From assembly GCF_004341625.1 (NCBI RefSeq), contig NZ_SLZG01000003.1, forward strand, positions 433,045 to 497,044: a stretch of DNA of 64,000 nucleotides, in the 5' to 3' direction. Made by a program: the position numbers and the translations under genes. This stretch comes from Rhizobium sp. BK376. GTDB taxonomy: Bacteria; Pseudomonadota; Alphaproteobacteria; Rhizobiales; Rhizobiaceae. The first letter of the stretch is position 1; each line of letters starts with the position of its first letter. Positions 54,900 to 63,311 of this stretch are shown here, one piece after another. A model generated the notes under the pieces. It had not been told where the DNA came from, did no database searches, and saw only the letters and a list, made by a program, of their open reading frames with translations.

Positions 54900-55631
54900 A
54901 TGCAGACCGGTATTTACGTTTCGCTATCGTCGCAGATGGCACTCGAGCGGCGTCTCACGACGATCGCCGACAATATGGCCAACATCAATACGACGGGCTT
55001 TCGCGCAACCGAGGTCAAATTCGACCAGGTTCTCAGCAATACCGAGAACAAGCTCAACTCCAAAGTCGCGTTCGTCTCCCAAGGCAACGACTATCTCTCC
55101 ACTGATAATGGCGAGCTCGAAAACACCGGCAGCCCTTTGGACGTTGCCGTGAAGGGCGATGCCTGGTTTGCCCTCAACACGCCCGCCGGCACGGTGCTGA
55201 CAAGAGACGGCCGTCTCACGATGTCGCAGACCGGCGAACTTCAATCGATCCGCGGCTATTCCATTCTCGATGCCGGCGGCGCACCCATTCAGCTTGACCC
55301 CAAGGGCGGCGAACCGACCATCGCCTATGATGGCTCTGTCTTCCAGAACGGCAAGGAGATGGGCAAGATCGGCCTTTACACCGCCGATATCAGCAAGGGG
55401 TTCCAGCGCTACTCCAACAGCGGCGTCATCACGACGGACCCGCCCCAGGCTGTGGTTGACAATTCGAACTTCGGCGTTGCCCAGGGTTATCTCGAAAATT
55501 CCAACGTCAATGGCATGCGCGCGATGACCGAACTCATCGAGGTCAGCCGCGCCTTCGACAGCATTTCGTCGCTGACCAGCACCAGCGAAGGCTCCATCAG
55601 CGACGCCATCAAGACCCTCGGCGGCAGTTAA
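54900..55631 (+). CDS. flgF: FlgF proximal rod protein
   Basis: 243 residues, no cleaved signal (exported by the flagellar system). N-terminal rod motif GIYVSLSSQMALERRLTTIADNMANINTTGFRATEV, with the ANNxANxxTxGF-type core, and the C-terminal LENSNVNGMRAMTELIEVSRAFDSISSL. GGAGGGCG precedes the ATG. First gene of the rightward flagellar block, with fliI following after 12 bases. Confidence 0.94.
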   Translation: MQTGIYVSLSSQMALERRLTTIADNMANINTTGFRATEVKFDQVLSNTENKLNSKVAFVSQGNDYLSTDNGELENTGSPLDVAVKGDAWFALNTPAGTVLTRDGRLTMSQTGELQSIRGYSILDAGGAPIQLDPKGGEPTIAYDGSVFQNGKEMGKIGLYTADISKGFQRYSNSGVITTDPPQAVVDNSNFGVAQGYLENSNVNGMRAMTELIEVSRAFDSISSLTSTSEGSISDAIKTLGGS

Positions 55632-55643
55632 GAGGGCTGATTG

Positions 55644-57041
55644 ATGATCGAGGATCTGCTGCCGGAGAACGCTTTGTCTCCGAAGCTCGGGCAATTGGCG
55701 AGCCTTGCCGGGCGTTATACGATGCCGGACCATCTGGTCGCCCATGGCGGCCATGTCCGCACGATCGCGGCCGGACATTACACAGTCGCCGGCCTCTCCA
55801 GGCATGTGCGGCTCGGCGAATTCGTCGCGCACCGCTCCTCGACCGGTATTCATCTTGGCGAGGTCGTTCGCGTAGAGCCGGAACTGGCATATGTCTGTCC
55901 GATCGAGCCCGGCGAACCGATCGGCATCCATGACACCGTCATCCGCAGGGGCGCCTTTCGCATCGCGCCGACCGACAGCTGGTGTGGGCGCACGATCAAC
56001 TCGCTTGCCGAACCGATCGACGGCTTGGGGCCGCTGGATCACGGCACCGAGCGTCGCTCCATTTCCAACTCGGCGCCTCCGTCGATGACGCGCAGCCGCG
56101 TCGAGAAGGGCTTCAAGACCGGCGTCCGCGCGATCGATATCTTTTCCCCGCTCTGCCTCGGGCAGCGTCTCGGCATTTTTGCAGGCTCCGGCGTCGGCAA
56201 GTCGACGCTGCTGTCCATGCTGGCAAGGGCCGAAGCCTTCGACAAGGTCGTGATTGCACTCGTCGGCGAGCGCGGCCGCGAAGTTCGCGAGTTCATCGAA
56301 GATACGCTCGGCGAGCATATGAAGAAATCGATCGCGGTCGTCGCGACCAGCGACGAGAGCCCGATGCTGCGCAAGATGGCGCCGCTTTCGGCCATTACCA
56401 TCGCCGAGCATTTTCGCGATGCCGGCGACAACGTGCTGCTGATCATCGACAGCGTCACGCGTTTTGCTCACGCGATCCGCGAGGTCGCCACCGCATCCGG
56501 CGAACCGCCGATCGCGCGCGGCTATCCGGCTTCGGTCTTCACCGAAATGCCTCGTCTGCTTGAGAGAGCAGGTCCAGGTGCGGAAGGAACCGGGACGATC
56601 ACCGCGATCATCTCGATCCTCGTCGACGGCGACAACCACAACGACCCGATTGCTGACTCTACACGCGGTATTCTCGACGGCCACATCGTGATGCAGCGCA
56701 GCCTGGCTGAAGAGGGGCGTTATCCGCCGATCGATCCGCTCGCCTCGGTTTCGCGTCTCGCCAGAAAAGCCTGGACTCCGGATCAGGAAAAGCTGGTGTC
56801 ACGGCTCAAGGCACTCGTTCACCGCTTCGAGGAAACAAGGGACCTGCGCCTTATCGGTGGCTACCGGCCGGGGATGGATTCCGATCTCGATATGGCGGTG
56901 AGGCAGGTGCCGATCATCTACGACATCCTGAAGCAGTCTCCCGGCGAGCGACCGTCGCTTGATGCCTTCACCGATCTCGCCACTGCTTTGAAAAATGGTG
57001 CCGCACCGCCGCCCCAGCCGGCCGTGGCAAGGAGAAACTAG
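55644..57041 (+). CDS. fliI: FliI flagellum-specific ATPase
   Basis: 465 residues, F1-beta-like ATPase that unloads export substrates at the gate. Walker A GSGVGKST with K186, Walker B NVLLIIDSVTRFAHAIRE, and the arginine-rich C-terminus. RAIDIFSPLCLGQRLGIFAGSGVGKS is typical. The ATG at 55644 is six bases after AGAGGG; the TTG one codon earlier is less likely. The unknown gene starts two bases after its stop. Confidence 0.96.
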   Translation: MIEDLLPENALSPKLGQLASLAGRYTMPDHLVAHGGHVRTIAAGHYTVAGLSRHVRLGEFVAHRSSTGIHLGEVVRVEPELAYVCPIEPGEPIGIHDTVIRRGAFRIAPTDSWCGRTINSLAEPIDGLGPLDHGTERRSISNSAPPSMTRSRVEKGFKTGVRAIDIFSPLCLGQRLGIFAGSGVGKSTLLSMLARAEAFDKVVIALVGERGREVREFIEDTLGEHMKKSIAVVATSDESPMLRKMAPLSAITIAEHFRDAGDNVLLIIDSVTRFAHAIREVATASGEPPIARGYPASVFTEMPRLLERAGPGAEGTGTITAIISILVDGDNHNDPIADSTRGILDGHIVMQRSLAEEGRYPPIDPLASVSRLARKAWTPDQEKLVSRLKALVHRFEETRDLRLIGGYRPGMDSDLDMAVRQVPIIYDILKQSPGERPSLDAFTDLATALKNGAAPPPQPAVARRN

Positions 57042-57043
57042 AC

Positions 57044-57592
57044 GTGACCGATTCCGATGCAGATGTGCCAGTCGCTCCGCTGAAAGGGGCCGCCAGAAAG
57101 TCCGCCCTGTCGGACAAATTGCTGAAGGGCACGGGTCTGGTGCTGGCCGCCCTGTCGGCCTTCTTTCCCTGGTACGTATTCTTCAATCCCGACAAGTTCG
57201 GTATTCATGCGACCCAGGATGACCGCACCCGTATCCTTCCCGATTGGCCAGCACGCAATGTCTTCAGCGTTTCGCCTCTTGCCATGGTCAACAAGAACGA
57301 CACGACACCGCAGACGACGCTTCCCGATCAGATCAACACGGCCACCATCACCGATATCGGCAAAGACGATCCGAAGGGTCAGCCGCCGGAAGACCAGCCG
57401 TTCCCCGGAAAATCTGCCTTTCACCTCCTCCACGTAGCGAACGGCCGCGCCCTGATCCAGGATGGTTCCGGCATTTACCTCGTGCGCGTCGGCTCGATCC
57501 TGCCCGACAACAGCAGGCTCGCGACCATCGAACAGCGTAACGGCAAGTGGGTCATCGTCACATCGAAAGGCGAGATCTATGCGCATGATTGA
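57044..57592 (+). CDS. uncharacterised flagellar-locus membrane protein after fliI
   Basis: 182 residues with a GTG start two bases after fliI. A basic, Ala-rich head of about 32 residues, one membrane helix (about 33-50, LVLAALSAFFPWYVFFN), a Pro/Thr/Asp-rich middle, and a compact C-terminal domain with alternating strands (FHLLHVANGRALIQDGSGIYLVRVGSILPDNSRLATIEQRNGKWVIVTSKGEIYAHD). The topology is inner-membrane anchor with periplasmic domain. It stands where FliJ would in enteric operons but is not FliJ-like. Function unknown. Confidence 0.8.
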   Translation: MTDSDADVPVAPLKGAARKSALSDKLLKGTGLVLAALSAFFPWYVFFNPDKFGIHATQDDRTRILPDWPARNVFSVSPLAMVNKNDTTPQTTLPDQINTATITDIGKDDPKGQPPEDQPFPGKSAFHLLHVANGRALIQDGSGIYLVRVGSILPDNSRLATIEQRNGKWVIVTSKGEIYAHD

Positions 57593-57833
57593 ACATGCTC
57601 TTCCGGGGATCGAAGGATCCGCGGGAATGCGTTCACACGTCAGGATTGTGGGTGATTCGCTTAATTTTTCCGGAATTCGGAAAGGCTGTGAGCCGGCCCG
57701 AAAATACGGGGTGTTGACATCAGCGAATCGCCTGCCGGCAAAGCTTTTGGACTTTATTCGGAAGTTCGAATTTCCCGTAAGTCCCACGCAAGATTATCGC
57801 CCTAGTTTCACGTTGTAAGAACGGAGAGAAGCC

Positions 57834-58226
57834 ATGCAACCGATTCAACTTTTTGACCTGGCGTCACGCCAAGCCGAATGGCTGCAGGTGCGTCAAGAGG
57901 TTGTTACCGGCAATATCGCCAATGCCAACACGCCGAAATTTCGCGCCAAGGACGTAACGCCGTTCAACGCGGTGCTCGACGATACCAATGTCGGCATGGC
58001 GAGGACCAATCCGGCGCATTTTTCCGGCAATGAGTTCAGCGAAAGCGGCGACGTCAATGTCGAGGACGCTCAGCTGAACCAGGAAATCGGCGTTCAGGAA
58101 TCAGGAAATACCGTCGGCTTGGAGCAAGAACTGGCCAAGACCGGCGAAATACAGCGCCAATTCAACCTGAACACGGCGCTGGTCAGTTCCTTTCATCGCA
58201 TGATGATGATGACAGTAAAGGGATAA
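57834..58226 (+). CDS. flgB: FlgB proximal rod protein
   Basis: 130 residues. N-terminal [40 protein letters not shown] is the rod-protein signature. GGAGAGAAG precedes the ATG. The 241 bases before it have no gene; they hold TTGACA at 57714 without a well-placed -10, and ATTCGGAA twice (57675, 57756), and may contain the promoter of the flgB-fliP run. Confidence 0.93.
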   Translation: MQPIQLFDLASRQAEWLQVRQEVVTGNIANANTPKFRAKDVTPFNAVLDDTNVGMARTNPAHFSGNEFSESGDVNVEDAQLNQEIGVQESGNTVGLEQELAKTGEIQRQFNLNTALVSSFHRMMMMTVKG

Positions 58227-58230
58227 ACCC

Positions 58231-58650
58231 ATGGACCCCTTGTCCGCCGCAATGAAGATCGCAGGCTCAGGCCTGGAAGCACAGTCGACACGCTTGCGCG
58301 TCGTTTCGGAAAATATCGCCAACGCCCGCTCGACCGGGGACACGCCCGGCGCTGATCCCTATCGCCGCAAGACGGTGACATTCGGGGCCGAAGTCGATCG
58401 CGCTAGCGGCGTGACCACAGTCGGGGTGAAGAAGGTCGGCCAGGATGAGGGGAAGTTCGTGAACGAATACGACCCGGACAATCCGGCTGCCGACGCCAAG
58501 GGCTACGTCAAGATGCCGAACGTGAACGTCCTCGTCGAAATGGCGGACATGCGTGAAGCGAACCGCTCTTACGAGGCTAATCTCCAGACGATCAAGCAAT
58601 CGCGTGATCTGATCTCCTCCACCATCGACCTGCTGAAGAACTCCCAATGA
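58231..58650 (+). CDS. flgC: FlgC proximal rod protein
   Basis: 139 residues. [42 protein letters not shown] and the C-terminal [33 protein letters not shown] are typical. Overlaps fliE by four bases. Confidence 0.95.
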   Translation: MDPLSAAMKIAGSGLEAQSTRLRVVSENIANARSTGDTPGADPYRRKTVTFGAEVDRASGVTTVGVKKVGQDEGKFVNEYDPDNPAADAKGYVKMPNVNVLVEMADMREANRSYEANLQTIKQSRDLISSTIDLLKNSQ

Positions 58651-59015
58651 TCGACGCAATCAAGAGCATTTCATCCCTGTCGATGACCCGCGGTCTCGGC
58701 AACATCGCCACCGACGACGCCGCCCCCTCGCAGGCCACCGGCCTGATCGCCCCGGGCCTAGCCACTCCCGGCATGGCGAAATCCGACGGCTCGAACGGCC
58801 AGAGCTTCGCCTCGGTCCTGGGCAATGTGGCCAACAACATGGTCGGCGATCTCAAGCAGGCGGAAAACGCCTCCTTCGCCGGCATCAAGGGAACGATGGA
58901 CACCCGTAAGGTGGTCGATGCGGTCATGCAGGCCAACCAGTCGCTCCAGACGGCCATGGCCTTCCGCGACAAGCTGGTTTCAGCCTGGCAAGACATTACA
59001 AAAATGACGATCTAA
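58647..59015 (+). CDS. fliE: FliE hook-basal body junction protein
   Basis: 122 residues. C-terminal [32 protein letters not shown] is the FliE core that joins the MS ring and rod. The N-terminal half is variable and Ala/Pro/Gly-rich. Starts in an ATGA overlap with flgC. Confidence 0.93.
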   Translation: MIDAIKSISSLSMTRGLGNIATDDAAPSQATGLIAPGLATPGMAKSDGSNGQSFASVLGNVANNMVGDLKQAENASFAGIKGTMDTRKVVDAVMQANQSLQTAMAFRDKLVSAWQDITKMTI

Positions 59016-59034
59016 CGGGATAGGACGAAGACAC

Positions 59035-59823
59035 ATGAGAGCGCTCGCCATTGCTGCGACCGGCATGGATGCCCAGCAGACCAATCTCGAAGTGATCGCG
59101 AACAACATCGCGAACATCAACACGACCGGCTACAAGCGTTCGCGCGCTGAATTCTCCGACCTTCTCTACCAGACCGAACGCGCCAAGGGCATCGCCAATC
59201 GTCCCAATCAGGCGACGGTGCCGGAAGGCGCCAATATCGGTCTCGGTGTTCAGACCGCAGCCGTCCGCAATATCCATATCCAGGGTGAACTCTCACAGAC
59301 GGAGAACGATCTCGATATGGCGATCGTCGGCAAGGGTTGGTTCCAGGTGCAGATGCCTGACGGCACGACCGAATACACGCGCGCCGGCTCGCTCAACAAG
59401 AACGACGTTGGTCAGCTGGTGACCGTCGACGGCAATCTGATCACGCCGAACGTCACCATCCCAAGCAACGCTACGAATCTGCAGGTCAGCGAAACAGGCG
59501 AAATATCGGCGACGATCGGAACGGCGACCGTACCGACGGTGCTCGGACAGCTGCAGCTTGCCAACTTCGTCAACGAAGCGGGCCTTCAGGCCGTGGGCAG
59601 CAACCTCTTCCAGCAGACCTCGGCTTCGGGCGACCCCGTCATCAGCAATCCGAACCAGGATGGCTTTGGCTACATCAAGCAGGGTTACCTGGAATCGTCC
59701 AACGTCGATCCGGTCAAGGAAATCACCGAGCTGATCACGGCACAGCGCGCATACGAGATGAATTCCAAAGTAATCACGACCGCTGACGAGATGGAACAGA
59801 TCGTCAGTAAGAACCTCAAGTAA
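59035..59823 (+). CDS. flgG: FlgG distal rod protein
   Basis: 262 residues, the usual length. [46 protein letters not shown] and the C-terminal [38 protein letters not shown] are diagnostic. AAGGGG-type ribosome sites are not obvious; GGGATAGGACG precedes the ATG. Confidence 0.96.
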   Translation: MRALAIAATGMDAQQTNLEVIANNIANINTTGYKRSRAEFSDLLYQTERAKGIANRPNQATVPEGANIGLGVQTAAVRNIHIQGELSQTENDLDMAIVGKGWFQVQMPDGTTEYTRAGSLNKNDVGQLVTVDGNLITPNVTIPSNATNLQVSETGEISATIGTATVPTVLGQLQLANFVNEAGLQAVGSNLFQQTSASGDPVISNPNQDGFGYIKQGYLESSNVDPVKEITELITAQRAYEMNSKVITTADEMEQIVSKNLK

Positions 59824-59840
59824 CGGAAAAGGGGCCGGAC

Positions 59841-60341
59841 ATGATGTTTCGCCGGGCAAAGCGCATTGCAATGACAGCCTTCGCGATCGCCGGCTTCTGC
59901 GCCGGCCTTCTGCCTGCGTCTTATGCCGGAGCCCAGGATATGGGCACCGCGAACATGGGCACCGCGGTCGTTCCGACCGAGGTCATCTATCCCGGCGACG
60001 TCATCAGCAGCGCACAGCTGGAAGAGCTCGATGTCACCAATCCCAATCTGACGGGTGACTACGCCAAGAAGATCAACGAAGTCGTAGGCTTCGTCTCCAA
60101 GCGGACGCTGCTGCCCGGCCGAACCATCTCCATGTCGGCGCTGCGCCAGCCCTTTGCGGTCACGCGCGGCGCCAATGCTCGCCTTGTCATGAGCGTCGGC
60201 GCCATGACGATCACGGCGGCAGGCACGCCGCTGGACGACGGATCTGTCGGCGATGTCGTTCGCGCCAGGAACATGGATTCCGGCATCATCGTTACAGGCA
60301 CCGTTCTTCAGGACGGGACCATTCGTGTGGTAGCAAAATGA
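59841..60341 (+). CDS. flgA: FlgA P-ring assembly chaperone
   Basis: 166 residues, with a signal peptide (start ATG 59841 or 59844; IAGFCAGLLPASYAGA) and a SAF-type domain: VPTEVIYPGDVISSAQLEELDV, then PGRTISMSALRQPFAVTRGANARLVM and DDGSVGDVVRARNMDSGIIVTGTV. Shorter than enteric FlgA because the N-terminal domain is missing, as in other rhizobia. Helps FlgI polymerise in the periplasm. Overlaps flgI by four bases. Confidence 0.92.
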   Translation: MMFRRAKRIAMTAFAIAGFCAGLLPASYAGAQDMGTANMGTAVVPTEVIYPGDVISSAQLEELDVTNPNLTGDYAKKINEVVGFVSKRTLLPGRTISMSALRQPFAVTRGANARLVMSVGAMTITAAGTPLDDGSVGDVVRARNMDSGIIVTGTVLQDGTIRVVAK

Positions 60342-61456
60342 AACGGTTGCGTCGCATCATAACAGCGCTGCTGACATTGCCCGGCCTGGTCTTTGCCGAC
60401 CCGGCCCTGGCAATGAATTCGCGCATCAAGGATATCGCGTCGCTGCAATCAGGGCGCGACAACCAGCTCATCGGCTACGGCTTGATCGTGGGCCTGCAGG
60501 GAACCGGCGACGGGCTGCGTTCCTCGCCGTTTACCGAACAGTCCATGCGCGCGATGCTGCAGAACCTCGGCATCTCGACACAGGGCGGCCAGTCGGCCGC
60601 CAAGAACACGGCCGCGGTCATGGTGACCACCAATCTGCCTCCCTTCGCAAGCCCAGGCAGCCGCATCGACGTGACTGTCAGCTCGCTGGGTGACGCGACG
60701 TCGCTGCGCGGCGGTACGCTCATCATGACATCTCTGACGGGTGCGGACGGTCAGATCTACGCCGTTGCCCAGGGCTCGGTCATCGTTTCCGGCTTTCAGG
60801 CTCAGGGAGCGGCGGCTACCGTGACAGAAGGCGTGACGACCGCGGGCCGCGTGCCCGGCGGCGCCATTATCGAACGCGAGCTGCCCTCGCGCTTCAAGGA
60901 TTCCGTCAATCTGGTCCTGCAGCTTCGCAATCCGGATTTTTCAACGGCCATCCGCATTGCCGATACGGTCAACGCCTACGCCACCTCTCGTTTCGGCGCG
61001 CCGATCGCGGAGGCCAAGGATTCTCAGGAAGTTGCGATCGACAAGCCGAAAATGGCCGACCTGACGCGGCTGATGGCGGATCTCGAGAACCTCGAAGTCC
61101 AGACGGATACGCCGGCAAAGGTCGTCATCAACGAGCGCACCGGCACCATCGTCATCGGGGCCGATGTGCGCGTATCGCCGGTGGCGGTCAGCTATGGAAC
61201 GCTCACCGTCCAGGTCAGCGAAAATCCGCAGGTGATCCAGCCCGAGCCCTTTACCGACGGCCAGACGGCCATTCAAAACCAGACGGACATCACAGCCCAG
61301 AAGACCGGCGGACGGGTCGCCGTACTCGATGGTCCCGATCTCAAGACACTTGTGGCCGGACTTAACAATATCGGCGTCAAGCCGGACGGTATCATAGCGA
61401 TCCTCCAAGGCATCAAGTCAGCCGGAGCACTTCAAGCGGAGCTCGTCCTGCAATGA
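60338..61456 (+). CDS. flgI: FlgI flagellar P-ring protein
   Basis: 372 residues with a Sec signal (TALLTLPGLVFADPALA). SRIKDIASLQSGRDNQLIGYGLIVGLQGTGDGLRSSPFTEQSM is the hallmark of FlgI. The periplasmic P ring surrounds the rod. Ends in an overlap with motE. Confidence 0.96.
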   Translation: MKRLRRIITALLTLPGLVFADPALAMNSRIKDIASLQSGRDNQLIGYGLIVGLQGTGDGLRSSPFTEQSMRAMLQNLGISTQGGQSAAKNTAAVMVTTNLPPFASPGSRIDVTVSSLGDATSLRGGTLIMTSLTGADGQIYAVAQGSVIVSGFQAQGAAATVTEGVTTAGRVPGGAIIERELPSRFKDSVNLVLQLRNPDFSTAIRIADTVNAYATSRFGAPIAEAKDSQEVAIDKPKMADLTRLMADLENLEVQTDTPAKVVINERTGTIVIGADVRVSPVAVSYGTLTVQVSENPQVIQPEPFTDGQTAIQNQTDITAQKTGGRVAVLDGPDLKTLVAGLNNIGVKPDGIIAILQGIKSAGALQAELVLQ

Positions 61457-62028
61457 TGACGGATATCAAGACGAAAATGCTCTCGACCTGCCGCGGCCTC
61501 ATGGCGCCGGCGATGATCCTCGCCATGGTTGCTGGCTCCAGCGCCCTAGCAGAGGACAGCACTCCGGCGGCACCCGCTGCCGCCGCGCCGGCAAATGTCG
61601 CAAACGCCAATCCGGCCAACAGCCAGGACGAAATCCGGCAGTTCTGCACCAATATTGCTGATCCGGCGCGCGACCAGCGCTATCTTCTTCAGAAGCAGGA
61701 GCTGGAAAAGCTTCAGGCCGACGTCGATGCCCGCATAGCCATCATGGATAAGCGCAAGGCTGAATATACCGACTGGCTGAAGCGCCGTGACGACTTCCTG
61801 AAAAACGCGGACACCGGACTGGTCGAGATCTACAAGAACATGAAGCCCGATGCGGCGGCGGCCAGCCTGGACGGTACCAAGATCACCATCGCGGCTGCCA
61901 TCATCATGAAGCTCACGCCTCGGCAGTCCAGTCTGATCATGGCTGAAATGGACCCGCAGAAAGCGGCCGTCGTGACCAATATCATATCAAGCGCCAGTGA
62001 CCCGAATACGTCGAAGGATACACAATGA
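61453..62028 (+). CDS. motE: MotE, chaperone for MotC
   Basis: 191 residues with signal peptide (start ATG 61453 or 61456), an Ala/Pro-rich stretch, and a long coiled coil (RYLLQKQELEKLQADVDARIAIMDKRKAEYTDWLKRRDDFLK), then MKPDAAAASLDGTKITIAAAIIMKLTPRQSSLIMAEMDPQKAAVVTNII. In S. meliloti MotE is a periplasmic chaperone that folds MotC, a rhizobial motor protein. Position and pattern agree. Overlaps flgI and flgH by four bases. Confidence 0.9.
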   Translation: MMTDIKTKMLSTCRGLMAPAMILAMVAGSSALAEDSTPAAPAAAAPANVANANPANSQDEIRQFCTNIADPARDQRYLLQKQELEKLQADVDARIAIMDKRKAEYTDWLKRRDDFLKNADTGLVEIYKNMKPDAAAASLDGTKITIAAAIIMKLTPRQSSLIMAEMDPQKAAVVTNIISSASDPNTSKDTQ

Positions 62029-62738
62029 ACATGCGTCTACCGGTCGCGATCGCCGCTATCCTTTCCCTCGCCGGTTGCCAGAGCCAGGCCTTGAGAGAGA
62101 TCGGCAGGGCGCCGGCCATGAGCCCGATCGGCAGCGGGCTTCAATATGCCCAGACCCCGCAGATGTCGCTCTATCCCAAGCGGCCGCATCAGGTCGCTCA
62201 GGGATATTCGCTCTGGAGCGACTCCCAGGCAGCGCTCTTCAAGGATTCGCGCGCTCTGAACGTGGGTGACATCCTGACGGTGAACATCTCGATCAACGAC
62301 AAGGCGAACTGGGACAACGAGACCAACCGCGACCGAACGAACAAGAGCGACATGAACTACAACGTCGCTGCCGAGATTTTCGGCTGGAAGCCGACCACGC
62401 AGGGCACCGCCACGTCCGGTTCCGACACCAGCACCGATGCCAAGGGCAAGATGCAGCGTTCCGAGCAGGTCAACCTCCTCGTCGCCGCCGTTGTGACCGG
62501 CGTGCTGGAGAACGGCAACCTGATGATCAGTGGCTCGCAGGAAGTACGCATGAACCAGGAGATCCGCATTCTCAACGTCGCCGGCATCGTCCGGCCGCAA
62601 GACGTTACGTCGGACAACACGATTTCCTACGACAAGATCGCCGAGGCGCGCATCTCCTACGGTGGTCGCGGCCGCCTGACGGAAATCCAGCAGCCGCCGC
62701 GGGGCCAGCAGGCCGTCGATCTTCTGTCGCCGCTCTGA
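62025..62738 (+). CDS. flgH: FlgH flagellar L-ring lipoprotein
   Basis: 237 residues. Lipobox LAGC with the lipidated Cys at 18 (IAAILSLAGCQSQ). Core SLWSDSQAALFKDSRALNVGDILTVNISINDKANWDNE and the C-terminal IRPQDVTSDNTISYDKIAEARISYGGRGRL-like segment (here VRPQ). Outer-membrane L ring. 45 bases to fliL. Confidence 0.95.
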   Translation: MNMRLPVAIAAILSLAGCQSQALREIGRAPAMSPIGSGLQYAQTPQMSLYPKRPHQVAQGYSLWSDSQAALFKDSRALNVGDILTVNISINDKANWDNETNRDRTNKSDMNYNVAAEIFGWKPTTQGTATSGSDTSTDAKGKMQRSEQVNLLVAAVVTGVLENGNLMISGSQEVRMNQEIRILNVAGIVRPQDVTSDNTISYDKIAEARISYGGRGRLTEIQQPPRGQQAVDLLSPL

Positions 62739-62783
62739 CGGGCCGGCGCGGTACAGGAACAGAAAGCAACAGGCGGACAGGCC

Positions 62784-63311
62784 ATGGCAGAGCAGGAAGC
62801 CGAGGGTACACCGGCAAAAAAAACGTCGCCGCTGATCATGCTGATCGTGAGCCTTGCGGTGGTGACCGTAATCGGCGGCGGCGGCGGCTGGTTTGTGGGC
62901 ACCTTGATCGCCCCGTCGATCTCCGCGGCCGAAAAAGCCAAGAAGGAGCAGGAGGCGGCCGACGCAAAGAAGCCCGAGGCGGGCAAGAAGCCCGACGATG
63001 CCGGGCTGCCGCACATCGCCACCGAAGCGAACGGTATCGTCCAACTGGAGCCGATTACCTCAAACCTCGCCTATCCCTCGGAAAACTGGGTGCGGCTAGA
63101 GGTCGCGCTGATGTTCAAGGGACCGCCAGATGTCAAAATGGCTGAGGATATTCATCAGGATATCCTCGCCTATATCCGCACGGTCTCGCTGCAGCAGATC
63201 GAGGGTCCGCGTGGCTTTCAATATCTTAGGGATGACATCCAGGAGCGTGTTGACCTGCGCTCGGAAGGACGCGTATCGAAGGTTATGTTTAGAACCTTCG
63301 TGATTGAATGA
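62784..63311 (+). CDS. fliL: FliL stator-associated membrane protein
   Basis: 175 residues. One membrane helix (about 16-38, LIMLIVSLAVVTVIGGGGGWFVGTL), a Lys/Ala/Glu-rich charged linker (50-75), and the periplasmic FliL domain (IVQLEPITSNLAYPSENWVRLEVALMF ... DILAYIRTVSLQQIEGPRGFQYLRDDIQERV). Supports stator function. The stop overlaps the fliP start (ATGA). Confidence 0.94.
   Translation: MAEQEAEGTPAKKTSPLIMLIVSLAVVTVIGGGGGWFVGTLIAPSISAAEKAKKEQEAADAKKPEAGKKPDDAGLPHIATEANGIVQLEPITSNLAYPSENWVRLEVALMFKGPPDVKMAEDIHQDILAYIRTVSLQQIEGPRGFQYLRDDIQERVDLRSEGRVSKVMFRTFVIE

Noticed and set aside
54664..54942. possible small genes in the motA-flgF gap
   Set aside because: Frames on both strands run through the 17-bp repeats and into flgF, have no ribosome site and no hydrophobic or domain pattern.
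54924..56684. 586-residue open frame on the minus strand
   Set aside because: Opposite flgF and fliI; no motif and shadow-like composition.
57714..57760. sigma-70 promoter at TTGACA before flgB
   Set aside because: No plausible -10 element at 16-18 bases; the nearest TATA-like sequence is about 32 bases away.
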